Positions 21,448 through 33,544 of a DNA stretch of 64,000 bases are shown here, in pieces (position 1 is the stretch's first letter; every line of letters begins with the position of its first letter). The DNA lies in the NCBI GenBank assembly GCA_944472135.2, contig OX235262.1, positions 69,750,887 through 69,814,886 on the forward strand, read 5' to 3'. The notes beneath the pieces were generated by a model. The model searched no databases, was not told the origin of the DNA, and was given only the letters and a program-made list of their open reading frames with translations. The stretch is from Trichobilharzia regenti. Lineage: Eukaryota; Platyhelminthes; Trematoda; Strigeidida; Schistosomatidae. Position numbers and translations under genes: made by a program.

Positions 21448-22105
21448 TTATGCTGTACCACAGTGCCCAAGTTTTATACTTATATTGTAAACCCACACTT
21501 GAAAATGATTAAACATTTATTGTGAAATCAAGTTAGGCAAAACAGTATCCATAAATCTGATTAAACTAATTTTTGCAGTAGGAAGATATTTATTAAAAGA
21601 TAAAATTCTACAAAGGATCAGTTTAATATTTGTTTAAAAAACATCATAAGAATTGGTTATTTCAAGATAGGCTTGTTACCTTCCAGTCATCGATGTTGAA
21701 ATGAAAATAGTATATAGATCAGAGTAAGAATGGAAATCGCATATGTTACTGAATGATTGCTACGTGTATTTGCAGGATACCACTTTTCACATCAACCAGT
21801 AGTTCTCACTGGGCACACTGAAGTGATTCAAACATCTGACCGTTTCGCTTCTTTGGGACTGATCTCATCAGACGTGTTCCCGGGTTTAAATCAACTCAGT
21901 TCGAGCCACCCGAATTGGGGCCAGATAACTGGGAGAACTGATGTTCAGCATTATGCATTCATGTTTGCCACTCGTGCGAACAAGCAGATTACAAATTGTT
22001 ATCAGAAAAATTTCGGTTTGAGAAGGAAACTAGTGCGCAATTTCATCTCGAACTGAGTAAAGTGTATAGGAATAGGAATTGAGCACTGTGGTAGAGTATA
22101 ATTCC
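21444..22105. mobile_element. Element with inverted termini, long form
   Basis: The left end GGAGTTATGCTGTACCACAG and the right end CTGTGGTAGAGTATAATTCC are inverted copies of each other. Unit 2 has the same ends at 51608-51722 but only 115 bp in total, against 662 bp here: an internal block of about 550 bp (21488-22036) is missing there. A 99-codon open segment at 21757-22056 lies inside the extra block but matches no family I recognise. This may be a non-autonomous DNA transposon and its deletion derivative, or a retroelement insertion inside a short repeat. Confidence 0.55.
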
Positions 22106-24620
22106 AATGTGGAGAAAGTTCGTGTTAAGTGCTTCCATTCGGAGATTGGTTAGTGCTTTAATCTTACAACATCACCAAGCAAATGATTCGTCCACATATA
22201 CATAAAACTCATTCAGATATTTGGTGATCCTTCCACTCAAAATGTCACAGTGATAATAAAATGATTTTATGCAATCACTGCCTTCAGGTAAAGATCTTCA
22301 CAGTTTTATTAATGATACTCAGTAAGATAAGTTTTCCCATTTAATACGCTATTTGTAGATGGTGGCGCTAACTAGTTAGGTTCAGTCGCTCATTTCTTAA
22401 CGCTTCCTTTCTCCTCCTATCTATTTGTAAACTAGTTCAGGTCAAGGGAAATACAAGTACTCTCAGTTGATGAGTGATATTTGAGTAGCAATAAAATGTC
22501 ACCCATGAACTTACCAAACATCTATGTTGACAGCATATTTAGTCAGTATATTTCGCCTTTTCTAATATCCCTTACTCAACTTATTCCTACAGAAGACTCA
22601 GTGAGGACCTATTACATAACAGGGCGGACTGTTTGACATTGTCAGTTTCTGAAGCTATTTGTTAACTACCTGTTACTGTGATTCATTATTTCATCTTATT
22701 TGTGTAGTTATCGATTCGGTGAAATTTCAAGAAATCTCACTTTGAACCCCAACTTGTTTCACCATGCAAATACATCTGAATCGAGATGGGATTCACTCAC
22801 ATAACTTTAAAGTCAGAAATCCGCCTTAACCTGAATGAGTAACTAATTAGGTATTTAAGTTCAGTAACGTTGAGCATACTTCACCGTTAATTAATACCAG
22901 TGGTTGAAGCTTGTTATTTTGATATGTGGAGTTACTAGACTGAATTGGTGAGAGTAACAATAGTAGTCGCAGGGCGTAGTATAGTCACGCATAATATAGT
23001 TAATTCGCGCAACACATATTCTAGCTGTATACAAAATGAATCGATGAAGCTTCTTTAAACCACAGTCAGATGATTACAGTTTTCCTTCGAAGGCATAATA
23101 CGAAATAACATAGGACGATGCGAACACCACAAACATTCTGAGGACATTCACAATTGTAATTGACCGTCTGTGTTTGAAGCTATCAAGGAGGCAGAGATAA
23201 AAGCGAGGTGCATTTATTCACCGACTATTTATATCCTCATTTATATTTGGGTGGTTTAATGGTGTTTATCGATTTTTTATATAGCTAGAATATCTGTTTC
23301 GCTCCGTTTAAATACATTGTGTGAGAAAGAGCCTTGAAATTACTTGTGTCTTCAGGGCCAAATCTATTACTCAATTGTAATAAGAAGTGAGAACTGGACA
23401 TCGGATACATATAGTATATATTTTACATTTTATCATAATGAGTTAAACGTCGATGAAATATAAAACTAGGCCTTCTTTAGACAAACCTGTAAACTGTTGA
23501 ATAAATAGGAAATAGTTAATCAGTGAGTTCAAGAAACGCAATAATTCCCATTGAGTGATGATTGAAGATGATTCTTTGTGACATTATTTGAATCAGTGAC
23601 CTCCAGATTATTAACCCAGTGTTGGGTATGGCCGTCAGTACAATCTGGTAGTTCAGGAGTCTTTTGCACTGACGGATTGATTTAGTAGATTTTCGAGAGT
23701 ACTATTCTAATCACTATTTGCAACGACAACCACCAGGGCAGGATACTACTAACGACAGACTGTTGACAAGACAGCTTTTACTATCTGAAATCAGCAGCGA
23801 AAATGCTTGTCAGCGCTTTCGCAAATATATTTTTTAATGACTTTCAGAGACTGATTTCCTGGCTGAACAGTAAGTAAGGTTCAGTCATCACAAACACCGT
23901 AGTACTGTAAATGACGGTAGCAGTTTAAAGTTTTGGAAAAATTAGATGTCTGTAACGGGGTTCTACCCAGTGAGCTATGAGATCAATGTGCGTAAATAGA
24001 ATGGAGTAGGTGAATTTATTTTATCAGTTGCTTATTTACTCACCCACCTGACTTTTAAAACTGTTTTGCTTCAACACAAAGCGCGAGTGTTCATCTCTCC
24101 CAGAAACAAGCTGATAAGAATTGGACTTTTTAAATATTGTTTTTATTTCGCCGATAAAGCATCTTATAGGTTGAAGTTTCTGTAGCAGTGTGACTGGTTT
24201 TCTGGAATAGGGTCGCTAGCCCCACACCCAATCCTCCATGTTTTCCTGAGCTTGGAGTCAGCTGGAAAACCAGAAGATAGTGAACTAGTCGAGGTTAGTC
24301 TTTCAAATGATCAGAAAGAATTAGCAATTTTTTTACATGAATTGAAGTCAGTTCACTTGAAGGTCACTTGTCCATAGACATTTGTAACAATAGAAATATA
24401 TAAGCAGTCATCATATATTTGTAAAGACTAATGTCAAATTGTTATTGTACATTTTGTCTGTATAAGTGTGTGTGAGTATATGTTATTTGTCATTTGGAAA
24501 AGACGTCAATTCATATGTGATAAACACTATAATATATTTTTCAAAGATCGTGGAGGCTCATAGAGGTTTTTGTTATTTTTCCATCTGTCTTGCTTATTAG
24601 AGTTTGCCATATAGGTCATA
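22106..24620. other. Unassigned, colinear with 51723-56300
   Basis: 2.5 kb of A+T-rich DNA highly similar between the units, with no gene recognised. It contains the empty site (23277-23290, TATAGCTAGAATATC) for the PLE of unit 2 and the empty site ACTAGGCCTTCTTTAG (23463-23478) for the 79-bp PLE fragment. Confidence 0.45.
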
Positions 24621-24624
24621 ACAC

Positions 24625-26301
24625 ACTAGCGAAGAGGCCAGCGTTGAAAAGCACTGGAACAACTTGAAAACGGTGTGGAGTCAAACCTGCATCGAAGTTC
24701 TAGGCAGAAAGAAGAGACAGGGCAAACAGTGGCTCACTGCAGACACTTGGAAACTAATAGAAGAGAGAAGGATGGCGAAACAAAAGATTATCCGGTGCAC
24801 CGACGAGCAACAAAAACAGGAGTTGAATGCAAGCTACAATACACTGAACAAAAGAGTAAAGAAGAGTGCCAGGGAAGACAGAAGAAAATATTATGAAACC
24901 ATGGGAAGTGAAGCAGAACAAGCTGCAGTGCTGGCAAAGGAGACCTCGCCACACTCTACCAAACAACTAGGCGCCTATCGGGGAAAAGTTTGACACAGAT
25001 TAAGCCAGTAAAGGACAACAATGGAAAGTCAATCACCAAAGAGGTGGAGCAAAGAAAACACTGGGCTGAACACTTCAAAAGACTACTAAATCGACTGCCA
25101 CCTACAACGCGCCCAACAATACCAACAACGGAAGCAGAACTACCAGTGAACATTGACCCCCGACGAAATCAGAAGTCCTGAATGCAATCAAGATGCTAAA
25201 AGCCGGAAAACCAGCAGGACCAGATGGAATCCCAGCAGAAGCATTGAAAATGGACCCAGAGACAACAGTGGACTTGATGACACCATTACTGGAGAAGGTG
25301 TGGAAAGAGGGCAAAGTACCCGAGGATTGGAAGAAAGTATACTTATTCAAACTACCAAAGAAAGGAGACTTAAGTCAATGCAAAAACTGGCGCGGAATTA
25401 TGCTCCTGTCCATCCCAAGCAAAATACTAAGCCGCATCATCCTGCAGAGAATCAAACACGCCAACCTGGATGAAAAACTCCGACCGGAACAAGCTGGATT
25501 CAGGAGAAACAAGTCAAGTATTGATCAAATCGCCACACTACGGATCATCATTGAACAAAGCTTGGAATGGCATTCACCTCTCCACCTTACTCAACTTCAT
25601 CGACTTTGAAAAGGCCTTCGACAGCGTCGATCAAGAGGTGATTCGGCAACTACTTCGCTACTACTGTTGGGTGCCATCGACAATTATACATCTCATCCAA
25701 CAGTTAGTTGTACGACAATGCTGCACTGCATTCCAAGTAATCCACAACGGGAAACTTACGGAAGTGTTCGAAGTGAGGACGGGAGTGAGGCAAGGCTGTC
25801 TATTATCGCCAATGATCTTCCTGACTGCAGTAGACTGGATAATGCGACAGACAACGGGAAATGAGGAAACAGGCATAAAATGGACTCACACAAAAAGTGA
25901 ACTTGGAGGATGTGGACTTGGCCGATGATATATTTCTGGTCTCCCACAAACTGGAAGGTATGCAAGTGAAAAGCAACAAGTTGGCGGTAGAAGAAGCATC
26001 AAAGATAGGACTTCAGGTGGACATAGATAAAACAGATGTGGTGATGAAGATTCCTGGCCAACAGCAGCAGCAACAACAACAGACAACAATCAGCTGGCGT
26101 AAATGGGAGGAACCTGAAAGAAACAACTTCCTTTACCTACATGTGAAGCATCGTTTCAACTACAGGCGGACGGAACTGACGAGGATATCAAAGCGAGGAT
26201 CAGAAAAGCAAGGCAACCTTTCATTTCTCTCAGGTCTGTGTGGAGGTCAACAGAACTCAACATGAAAAATAAGATCCGGATTTTAAACTCTAATGTGAAG
26301 T
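24625..26301 (+). pseudogene. RTE-type (SR2-like) retrotransposon, 5' part of the broken copy
   Basis: Segments in changing frames give an RTE-clade pol. They run from EEASVEKHWNNLKTVW (linker after the endonuclease), through KAGKPAGPDGIPAEALK (RT motif 1) and GDLSQCKNWRGIMLLS (motif 2). FIDFEKAFDSVD (motif A), GVRQGCLLSPMIF (motif B) and VDLADDIFLVSH (catalytic box, L-A-D-D instead of F-A-D-D) follow. Frame changes occur near 24990, 25175, 25590 and 25900. At 26301 the pol is cut by an LTR element; it resumes at 28977. The N-terminal endonuclease is not seen. The unit-2 copy lacks about 730 bp at the start. Confidence 0.86.
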
Positions 26302-26357
26302 TGTAACAACAGAAGCCAAGAGTCAGGAAACAGATCCTTTATTAAGGAAATCAACAC

Positions 26358-26391
<34 letters not shown>

Positions 26392-26634
26392 TGTACATTA
26401 TTATAGCTTATTAAAGGAGACAAACACAATCTTCTGATTGGTTGTTTCTTACAGAAAGTTGACTTTGCATCTCTTTGTGACTGTTTCTTGAATGTCAGAT
26501 AATCTATACACCAAGTCTGCTGTGATTGGTTGTTGAATCAGTCTTGTTCATATTTTCTCACGACCAATATTAGCGACATAGACATTGACATAAATTAATT
26601 TCTACCAATTGGCTAGCAGCCTGCTCTCACCACA
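26302..26634 (-). repeat. 3' LTR of the inserted gypsy element (333 bp)
   Basis: Begins TGTAACAACAG and ends TCTCACCACA on the plus strand. An (AT)n run at 26359-26389 lies inside. Nearly identical to the solo LTR 57326-57648, apart from the AT-run length. Confidence 0.87.
26359..26389 (+). repeat. (TA)n microsatellite inside the LTR
   Basis: About 15 TA units; shorter in the unit-2 LTR (about 57387-57401). Confidence 0.93.
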
Positions 26635-27694
26635 CTCGTCTCCCGTCAAATAGTTTGGACGGAAGTCGGCTTGATCTTCTTGGTGCGGACGTCATCGTTG
26701 GCTTGTCTCGCTGTATCCATTTCTGGAGCTCGCTGACGTTCACCCGCTTCTCTCTGTTTGCATTTTTGATGGTATATACGTAACCCCATCTCACGGTGAC
26801 CATGTATGGTCCTTCCCACTTTGGTAGCAGTTTTCGCGACCCTGCCACGTATCCGCTGGTGTTTCGCCTATCTCTACATTTGACTTGATCTCCGATCTCA
26901 AATGCGGGGTCCTTCCCCTTTACCCTCTGTTCGGCTTTCACAGCGTCTACTTTCTGCTTTCGTTTTACGTTGTTGGTGGCTTCTTTCCGCTCCGTCCGCC
27001 ATCTCGTCATACTCCAATGCTGATTGAGAGGCCAGGTCTTGTTACGTATCGGTAGTCGTGGTCTCCTCCCATACATCAACTGAAATGGTGTTTTCTTCGT
27101 CGTTTCCTGTGAGGACGCACGATGTGCTAGTAGAATCAGAGGAAGCTCTGTCTCCCAGTTTCCGCCCTTTGTGGCCAGCCACTCTTTCAGTGCGCGGTTA
27201 TTTCTCTCCGTCAGTCAGTTCGTTTGTGGATGATATGGCGTTGTTCTAATTTTCTTGAAACCTAACTCTTGTAGCCGACCTTTAAATTCTTCGCTTTCAA
27301 AACACGGACCTTGGTCTGTCAATATCGCTCTTGGCACACCGTGATTTGCAACGATCTGTGGAACCACTGCTTCTGTCACCGTTTCTGCGCGTTTATCAGG
27401 GATCATGACTGCGTCTAGCCATCGTGTGGCATGTTCTGTCATGACCAGAAGATGTTGATTGCCATTGGACGCTTGTGGAAAAGGTCCCATTACGTCTACG
27501 GACTACAGGTCTCTTACTGTTGTCACTGGGATCGACTGCAGTGACGGCCGTATGCACTGATCACCTTCATCAGCTGACATTGCGTACACGCTGTTACGTA
27601 CTTCTCGACGTCTTCTCTCATACCTGGCCAGTACATGGTTTGTTGCAGGAGATGGTTTGTTCAGGAAGCACCTGTGTGAGCTAGTTGGTGACAT
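26627..27694 (-). pseudogene. Gypsy pol: integrase
   Basis: Three minus-strand open segments cover the integrase. 27694-27503 carries the remains of the zinc-binding head. 27490-27215 carries the catalytic core, with ILTDQGPCFESEEF containing the second catalytic aspartate and RTTPYHPQTN near its end. 27079-26627 carries the C-terminal DNA-binding part (MYGRRPRLP, then WEGPYMVTVRWG and VNVSELQKW). Frame changes separate the three. It would insert the element's DNA into the chromosome; this copy is inactive. Confidence 0.87.
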
Positions 27695-28539
27695 TCCTGT
27701 ATCATCTCTTGGCGCAGGTATTGAGGCACTACTGCTAAGCAGCTTCCGTCATCCTCCCGCCACGTCAACATTCCGCAGGTATTCAAGCTTAACCGGTCTC
27801 TCCGTTTAAGTAGGAGACTTAGCTCACGGTTCGCTGTGAGTCGATTCACCCTTTTCTCGTTAGTTATCACTTGTATGACAGTTTTCAAGGTGTCGTCTGA
27901 TCTTTGAATCTGGACAAGTCTTGCTCTAAGGCATTTACACCATATGCTATTTCAGGTAAGTCTACCTCTTTTGTTCTGTATAACATATCCAGTAACACGT
28001 TCTCTTCTCCTGGAACATAGGAGATCGTGAAATCATACTCTTGCAGGTGCAACATCCACCGTGACAACTTCCCACGTGGGTCTCTGGAGGTTCTCAGCCA
28101 CTGCAACGGCTTATGATCAGGCTCTACGTGGAACCGTTGACCAAATAAATAGGGTCTCCATTTGTCTAGCACCCATACAATCGCCAACACACTCCTGCTC
28201 AATTGCTGAATACTTCTGTTCCGTGTGCGTTAAAACACGGCTGGCGTATTCGACGACTGCGTCACCCTGTCTGAGTACTGCGCCTATTCGGTAATCGATA
28301 GCATCGGTAGACACTATGAACGGCTCTCCCGGCACTGGTAGTCGCAGCGTCATTCTCTGGTGATCCATCAGGTGTTTGATGCGGTCAAATACCCTCTGCG
28401 ATTCTCCCGACCATAAAAACTTTGACTCGCCTAATAGCTGGTAGAGCAGAGCTGCTGCTTCGTTGAAGTTTTTCACAAATCGGTTGACTTTGCATCTCTT
28501 TGTGACTGTTTCTTGAATGTCAGATAATCTATACGGCAA
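27661..28539 (-). pseudogene. Gypsy pol: RT C-terminus and RNase H
   Basis: 28539-28117 starts in the RT thumb (RFVKNFNEAAALLYQLL) and enters RNase H (PFIVSTDAIDYRIGAVLRQG, where the first catalytic aspartate is D of STDA; then SRVLTHTEQKYSAIEQE). 28202-27885 continues with VLDKWRPYLFGQRFHVEPDH, in which E replaces the usual T of TDHKPL, and YDFTISYVPGEENV. One frame change lies near 28150. The upstream RT palm is deleted and replaced by LTR sequence at about 28483. Confidence 0.85.
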
Positions 28540-28972
28540 GTCTGCTGTGATTGGTTGATGAATCTGTTATGTACTGGTCGAGAATTTAATAGTCCTGACG
28601 CAAGAAAACGGAATCAGAAAACCACCAGGTTCACGATGATACTTGTATATTTCCAAACAAGGAAAATCAATGTCACACAAGTGTGCGAGTGAAATAGTAT
28701 GAATGTCCGAACAAGTGTGTGAACACAAGTGTATGAGCGAATGTTTAAAGATGAACCAATCAATAGACAGTCTTAACATGATTGTTAATTATAATGGAAT
28801 ATCGATCCATATATACATAGCAAAATATAACAGACTGTCAAACAAACACACATATTATATGGATACATATCAGAATCAATCTTGTTCATATTTTCTCACG
28901 ACCAATATTAGCGACATAGACATTGACATAAATTAATTTCTATCAATTGGCTAGCAGCCTGCTCTCACCACA
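28483..28972 (-). repeat. Truncated 5' LTR, itself interrupted by another LTR
   Basis: Matches 26457-26634 of the other LTR (GTTGACTTTGCATCTCTTTG to CTCACCACA) but lacks the first 156 bp or so. It is interrupted by the 308-bp insertion at 28565-28872. Confidence 0.82.
28565..28872. mobile_element. Nested solo LTR with 5-bp target duplication
   Basis: A 308-bp insertion starting TGTTATGTACTGG and ending CATATCA, flanked by GAATC on both sides (28560-28564 and 28873-28877). Neither the sister LTR at 26302-26634 nor the solo LTR of unit 2 contains it. TG/CA ends and a 5-bp duplication indicate an LTR element reduced to one LTR. The family is not recognised, and it differs from the solo LTR at 15041. 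Confidence 0.82.
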
Positions 28973-28976
28973 AAGT

Positions 28977-29416
28977 CAGTGCTACTATACGGACCAGAGA
29001 ATTGGCGCGTCATAAAGAGCATCTCAAACAAACTACAGACCTTCATCAACAGTTGCTTGAGCTCAATACTCAAGATCAGGTGGCCGGCCAGAAAAGATCA
29101 GCAAAAGAGGTCTCTGGAAATGAGCGAACCAACACAGCAGGAACCGATTGTGAAACAATTAGGCAGGAAGAAGTGGAGATGGATTGGCCATACTCTGACA
29201 AGCCATTGCTCGAGTGGAACCCGAAACGGAAGAGGCGAGTTGGTCGTCAGTGCAAGGGTGACTTGGAAGATGTCATGTGAAGAGGAGATGAAAGCGTGTG
29301 AGCAGACTTGGAGCAGGGTGAAAACGTTGGCAGTTCGGTCCACAACCAAACGTAATGGAGTCGCGCGGCTGAAGCCCTATGTTCCTCTAGGAATTAAAGG
29401 AAATAAGAATAAATAG
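28977..29416 (+). pseudogene. RTE-type retrotransposon, 3' part of the broken copy
   Basis: The frame continues from 26301: LLYGPENWRVIKSISNKLQ, then SCLSSILKIRWPARK, WRWIGHTLTS and a terminal ARLKPYVPLGIKGNKNK. This C-terminal domain, with a WRWIGH-type motif, is typical of RTE elements. The stop and short AATAAGAATAA tail mark the 3' end. The copy at 57653-58090 runs a little further in frame into the neighbouring PLE sequence. Confidence 0.83.
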
Positions 29417-30480
29417 GCGATAAGTCTACCTCTTCTCTCCTATTTACTACATTCGATGTGGTTAAAATGTGCAAGGCTTCAGAGGACAACCTTTCTTTAT
29501 GTGAATTAAATCCTCTTCCTCGAATTTCGACATTTTCGAAATCATTCTTATGTCCGCCGTCTATCGCATGCGTTGCTATAGCCGATCTTTTCTGTAGACC
29601 TTTTAATTCTACTTCATATCTGGGTGGACGCTTCGTGCATAGTCTATGTTCACTCACTGTGACCTTCGACTGTCTACTGCTCTCCCCTATATGGCAAGCC
29701 TCACATTCTGAACACTTCATCCTATAGACACAATTACTTTGTGACACTTTGGAAACCATATCTTTGACATTCACCATAGCTTCCTTTGGAGTATTAAAGC
29801 GCTAGAAATAGACTTTAATATGATATGGAGCAAATAGTATTTGAAGTCGTTCAGCTGTGTGAGTCCTTTCAATATGGAGTGACTATCGTCGATAGCCAAT
29901 TCAATTTTCTGTTTTCCCTTCTACTGCTTTTTATTGACAATACTATTCAGCAGCTTTTCCGGATAACCGTTTCCAATTAAAATCTGTTTCATACTGGATA
30001 TCTCATCCTCCATATCATCATTATCTGTTACAATGTTGTGTCGATTTTCTGTATATTGTAAACTTTAGTTTCTCGTCAGTTTGTCATTTTACGAAGACAG
30101 TCGAGAAAGTTTAGGCTTCCCTCAGTCGATTCTCCTTCATTAGTAAACTCTATATATTCTGAGATATTCTGAGAGTTAATCTGTGTTGGAAAGTTTTCTT
30201 TTTCAGCTTTCTTAATGATGATAAATGTGTCATCTACACATCTGTACCAAATATTCTAGGATGACGACCAAAACGTGTCAGTGCTTTTTCTTCCAGAGCT
30301 TTCATATACAGGTTTGCTACCATTGGAGATACTACTGAACCCATTGCAACTCCATTTGTCTCACAGTATACTTCGTCTTATATATTCGTATTATATACTT
30401 CTTGGAAATATCAGTTCCCTCATAGTTTAGTTTCAGTACTAAGTGAATGGAATGCAATCTACAAATTCATAAAATTCCCA
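29394..30480 (-). pseudogene. Second PLE family, RT and GIY-YIG fragments, minus strand
   Basis: 29777-29394 (minus) encodes the endonuclease end: SQSNCVYRMKCSECEACHIG then ESSRQSKVTVSEH, the GIY-YIG pattern with its arginine and histidine. Further right, 30420-30200 reads on the minus strand as QTNGVAMGSVVSPMVANLYM (RT motif 4) and a VDDTFIIIKKAE catalytic box, with stops and frame changes between. The family differs from the PLE at 53134-54483. An almost identical copy lies at 58060-59165 in unit 2. Confidence 0.8.
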
Positions 30481-30719
30481 TACTGACATACTACTTTTCT
30501 AGGATCTTAGTCGATGTCTCCTGAGTAAAGTGAGAAATGGGCATTGTACTTGTGTAAAATCAATAGGCTGTGAACTGCTGCCAATGTAAACGACAACAAT
30601 TTTCGGAATTACGTAATTCCAAAAACGATCATATAATCATTTTTACTGACCTCTGTTTCCATCAGATGAAATTAAAGGGAAAGCTGAGAATAAAGGGGAT
30701 GTTGAGGGTTAGACAGTAT

Positions 30720-31430
30720 AGTTTCAGACCATTTCTCGTATGAGTTTAGATGTCTTCCGACTAATGCATTAACGAGTTGACTAAATAGTACACCACTTGC
30801 CCTACTGACAACCTTGATACCTTGCACAATACGACATAGTCGTTTTTGAGTAATTCAGGAAAGAATAAGGGGGAGCAGCAAAGACCAATGCAAGAGCTAA
30901 CAGATTGTAAAAATAGAGGTTGAATGATTCCTGACTGTCTTGACTACATAACGTGGTAAGCTAGACTGACGGTTTCCTTGGAAATCGACAAGATATAGAA
31001 TAACCAAGGAAGACCAGGGGATAGAACTACTCCAAGGTATTTTATGTTAGACTTAATTTCTCTTTCAGTGCCCTCTTTAATACAAGCATCTTGTGAACAA
31101 CACAATTCTTGTAGTTCACGCTTATGAGTGAAGGGAAAGTTAACTGCCTGACATTTAGAGGGATTTAACGTAAGACCATGTACCTTAGACTACAGACAGG
31201 AAGCAGTTAAGTTTGCTGCAGTCACACTGTAACATGACAGGAAGTGAGACGGTCAGATCACCAGCGTATTTGATGGAGTTGTTCCCATTAGAAAGAGAAA
31301 GGTCATGTAAGACGAGAGAGAAAAAAGAAAAGGAGAGATAAAAATACCCTGAGGAACACCAGCTTCAGTAAGCGAGGCGGAAGATTTACCCTAATATATA
31401 GTATGCTGAATTCCATTTGAGAAATGATAA
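30720..31430 (-). pseudogene. CR1-type RT fragment, minus strand
   Basis: Read on the minus strand: AGVPQG.FISPFLFSL (motif B), IKYAGDLTVSLP (catalytic box with D changed to G), LNPSKCQAVNF, IKSNIKYLGVVLSPGLPW and finally KNDYVVLCKVSRLS. The order is the same as in the 17477-18673 protein. The damaged catalytic box and many stops show an old copy. Duplicated at 59390-60110. Confidence 0.77.
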
Positions 31431-31439
31431 TGCAACCAA

Positions 31440-31680
31440 TCAACTACCCAGGGCCCGTGTTTGCACACCTGAAACCTTATTCAACTTAAGTAATCTAGGT
31501 CCTGAGTCAACAACAACAACAGCATATGCTGACTGAAAGCTTAGCACAAAAGTGAAAAGCACAAAAAACACTTGCAAAGTAGGAGATGAGTCCCGGGTGG
31601 AAGAAGAGATTACTGAAAGGTATCTGTTTATCATTTAGCAAAGAACAAGATTAAGAACTGCACTTATCATTTGCTGAAAT
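31440..31680 (-). repeat. Dispersed repeat block, inverted copy of 7490-7690
   Basis: Contains TCTAGGTCCTGAGTCAACAA and GACGAGTCCCGGG-like sequence matching 7490-7690 in reverse. A second copy lies at 60110-60340. Confidence 0.55.
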
Positions 31681-31830
31681 TTTGGAGATCATTTATCACA
31701 CGAGGTGAGATTGTGTCACTCATCAGTCGCACAGTTGGCCATACTTTTGAACACCTGTCAACTGAGGATTATTCATCACTTTACCTGATGTTGATAGAAT
31801 GAAGCAGTGAATAAAATAATGACCAGTTAC

Positions 31831-31852
31831 ATGCATACATACATACATACAT
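31831..31852 (+). repeat. (CATA)n microsatellite
   Basis: About five units; also present at 60494-60515. Confidence 0.9.
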
Positions 31853-32875
31853 AATTGTTATTATATGATTGATATTCACCTAATTATTGAGTTAAATATC
31901 ACACGATTGAAAGTGATTAGTCATGAGCAGTTATTCATTCAGATTTCATTCTGATTAACCTATATAGTTGTAAAATGTTGTTCTATTTACTAATACATCT
32001 TTATTATTATAATAATTCAAGCATATTTAATGAACTGTAATTCCATTGATCTTTACACATCGGTATTATTTAAAAACCACTAATATTGTTATTGACTACT
32101 ATTCTATATTATTCTATGTATATAAACATACATGTATATATAATTGTAGAGCCAGAAGAGGAGGATATTCTTTGCTCAATTATTTTGTGTTTTATAGAAC
32201 TCAGTATTCCATAAAGTTTCACGCTGATGTGATAGTATTTGTTGTTGACTAGAATTGAAGCAATGGTTACTATGTGTAGATCTCATTGAAAGCATTGAGG
32301 TTCAAGGTTAACCTAGTTTAACAATGTCAACTTAAAAAAAGGAGGTCTATCACTGATTTAACTGTCAGCTATTACTAAAATAGATAATACTGACTTGAAA
32401 TATTGAGGCTTTCGTACAATGCACTCATACACAAATTAAATCAACACGGCATTATGATATTTCAGTCAGGCAAGAAAAATTATTATTATTATTATTAGAG
32501 TAATAATTACCATCAATTTGAAGAAATAAGAAACGAAAGGCTTAATTGCTGTATAATTAATTTAGCTACAAGCATTTCTAATGTTTTTTGTAGAATAGAC
32601 TCATGTTATTTTGTTTGTTATGGTAATTGCCAGTTATTGTATCAGCCAGATCACAATATAGGATCTGAATATATTATTGGGGCTTCCAAAAGAAACTGTG
32701 GTGAATTCTCACCTTGGACTGTGTAATGATGCAAAATGATGGAACTGATTGCATGTTTTCTGATGAACAATGAATCTTGAAGAATCAAGCTGTGGCGTGT
32801 GCTACTGATAACATTTATCAGTAATATGTGAAGAGATGTTCATCGGCATTAAATGCAACAAATAGCTGGCAGGTA
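31853..32875. other. Unassigned, duplicated at 60516-61560
   Basis: A+T-rich DNA, highly similar in both units, with no gene recognised. Confidence 0.4.
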
Positions 32876-32879
32876 GATA

Positions 32880-33215
32880 GATTTGATCTCAGAGAAAGCA
32901 AGTGATACAATGTCTTGCAGATACGAGGGAGAGGTGAAAGGGACACAGAGAAACACAATATGAAGGAAAGAAATTATTGTATACGCTGGTGGTCTTGTGG
33001 TGGAGCACTCCCGCTGACCACGCACGTGGTCCGTGTTCGACAACTGGTTGACGCATAACGAAACATCGTCTAGTCAGTAGTAAGTGTGAGAGAGACAACA
33101 GGTTGATCATGAGGCTAGGAACCACATAAACCACTACCAAAACTTTAAAGCTCATGCTTGGAACCTTATGATCCACTCGGAAATAAAGAAAAAGAAACAA
33201 AACAAAACAGACGCG
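32880..33215 (+). repeat. tRNA-derived SINE, plus strand
   Basis: CTGGTGGTCTTGTGGTGGAG (A-box-like) and GTGTTCGACAACTGG (B-box-like) are spaced as in a tRNA. An unrelated body follows, and the end is an A-rich tail (AATAAAGAAAAAGAAAC) at about 33182-33205. The unit-2 copy at 61565-61885 has the same structure. Confidence 0.6.
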
Positions 33216-33544
33216 ACTATCTCACGAATTGATTGTGGAGAGAAGACATTTGAATCTGGTTTGGTGTCTGATTGTCACGAATCATACCTTTCATCGGATG
33301 GTGCGCACTCGTTGTTGATGAATACTAGGGTGGGATGAAACAGATGTAATGATTTTTACAGATTACTTAGTCAACGTGTGTCCTCGACTTCTCTAGTAGT
33401 ATAGTATTGTTTTTACATGAGTTTAACACCACCTGATTTGACGACTAAGCAATAACGATTTCAGACACTAAACGAAACCCTTCAAACTTTTGCTTGTCCC
33501 CAGATTTCCAATGAAGAATGGTCGTCTTTGATATTGTCTTTGAG

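Larger units (their letters stand above)
26302..28972 (-). mobile_element. Ty3/gypsy element inserted in the RTE copy, internally deleted
   Basis: A full LTR at 26302-26634 (ends TGTAAC and ACCACA), internal pol 26635-28482 on the minus strand, and a partial LTR 28483-28972. Target duplication AAGT at 26298-26301 and 28973-28976. A single deletion seems to have removed the inner end of the right-hand (5') LTR together with gag, protease and most of RT. In unit 2 exactly the same insertion is a solo LTR, so the insertion is older than the duplication. Confidence 0.87.

Noticed and set aside
24040..24190. Host exon suggested by high conservation between units
   Set aside because: The whole neighbourhood is equally conserved; no frame, splice sites or protein similarity.
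29098..29349. Minus-strand 83-codon open segment in the RTE tail (and its copy 57774-58025)
   Set aside because: Shadow of the RTE C-terminal coding sequence.
31833..31851. CRISPR-like or array-like spacing of CATA units
   Set aside because: A simple microsatellite in eukaryotic DNA; no spacers.
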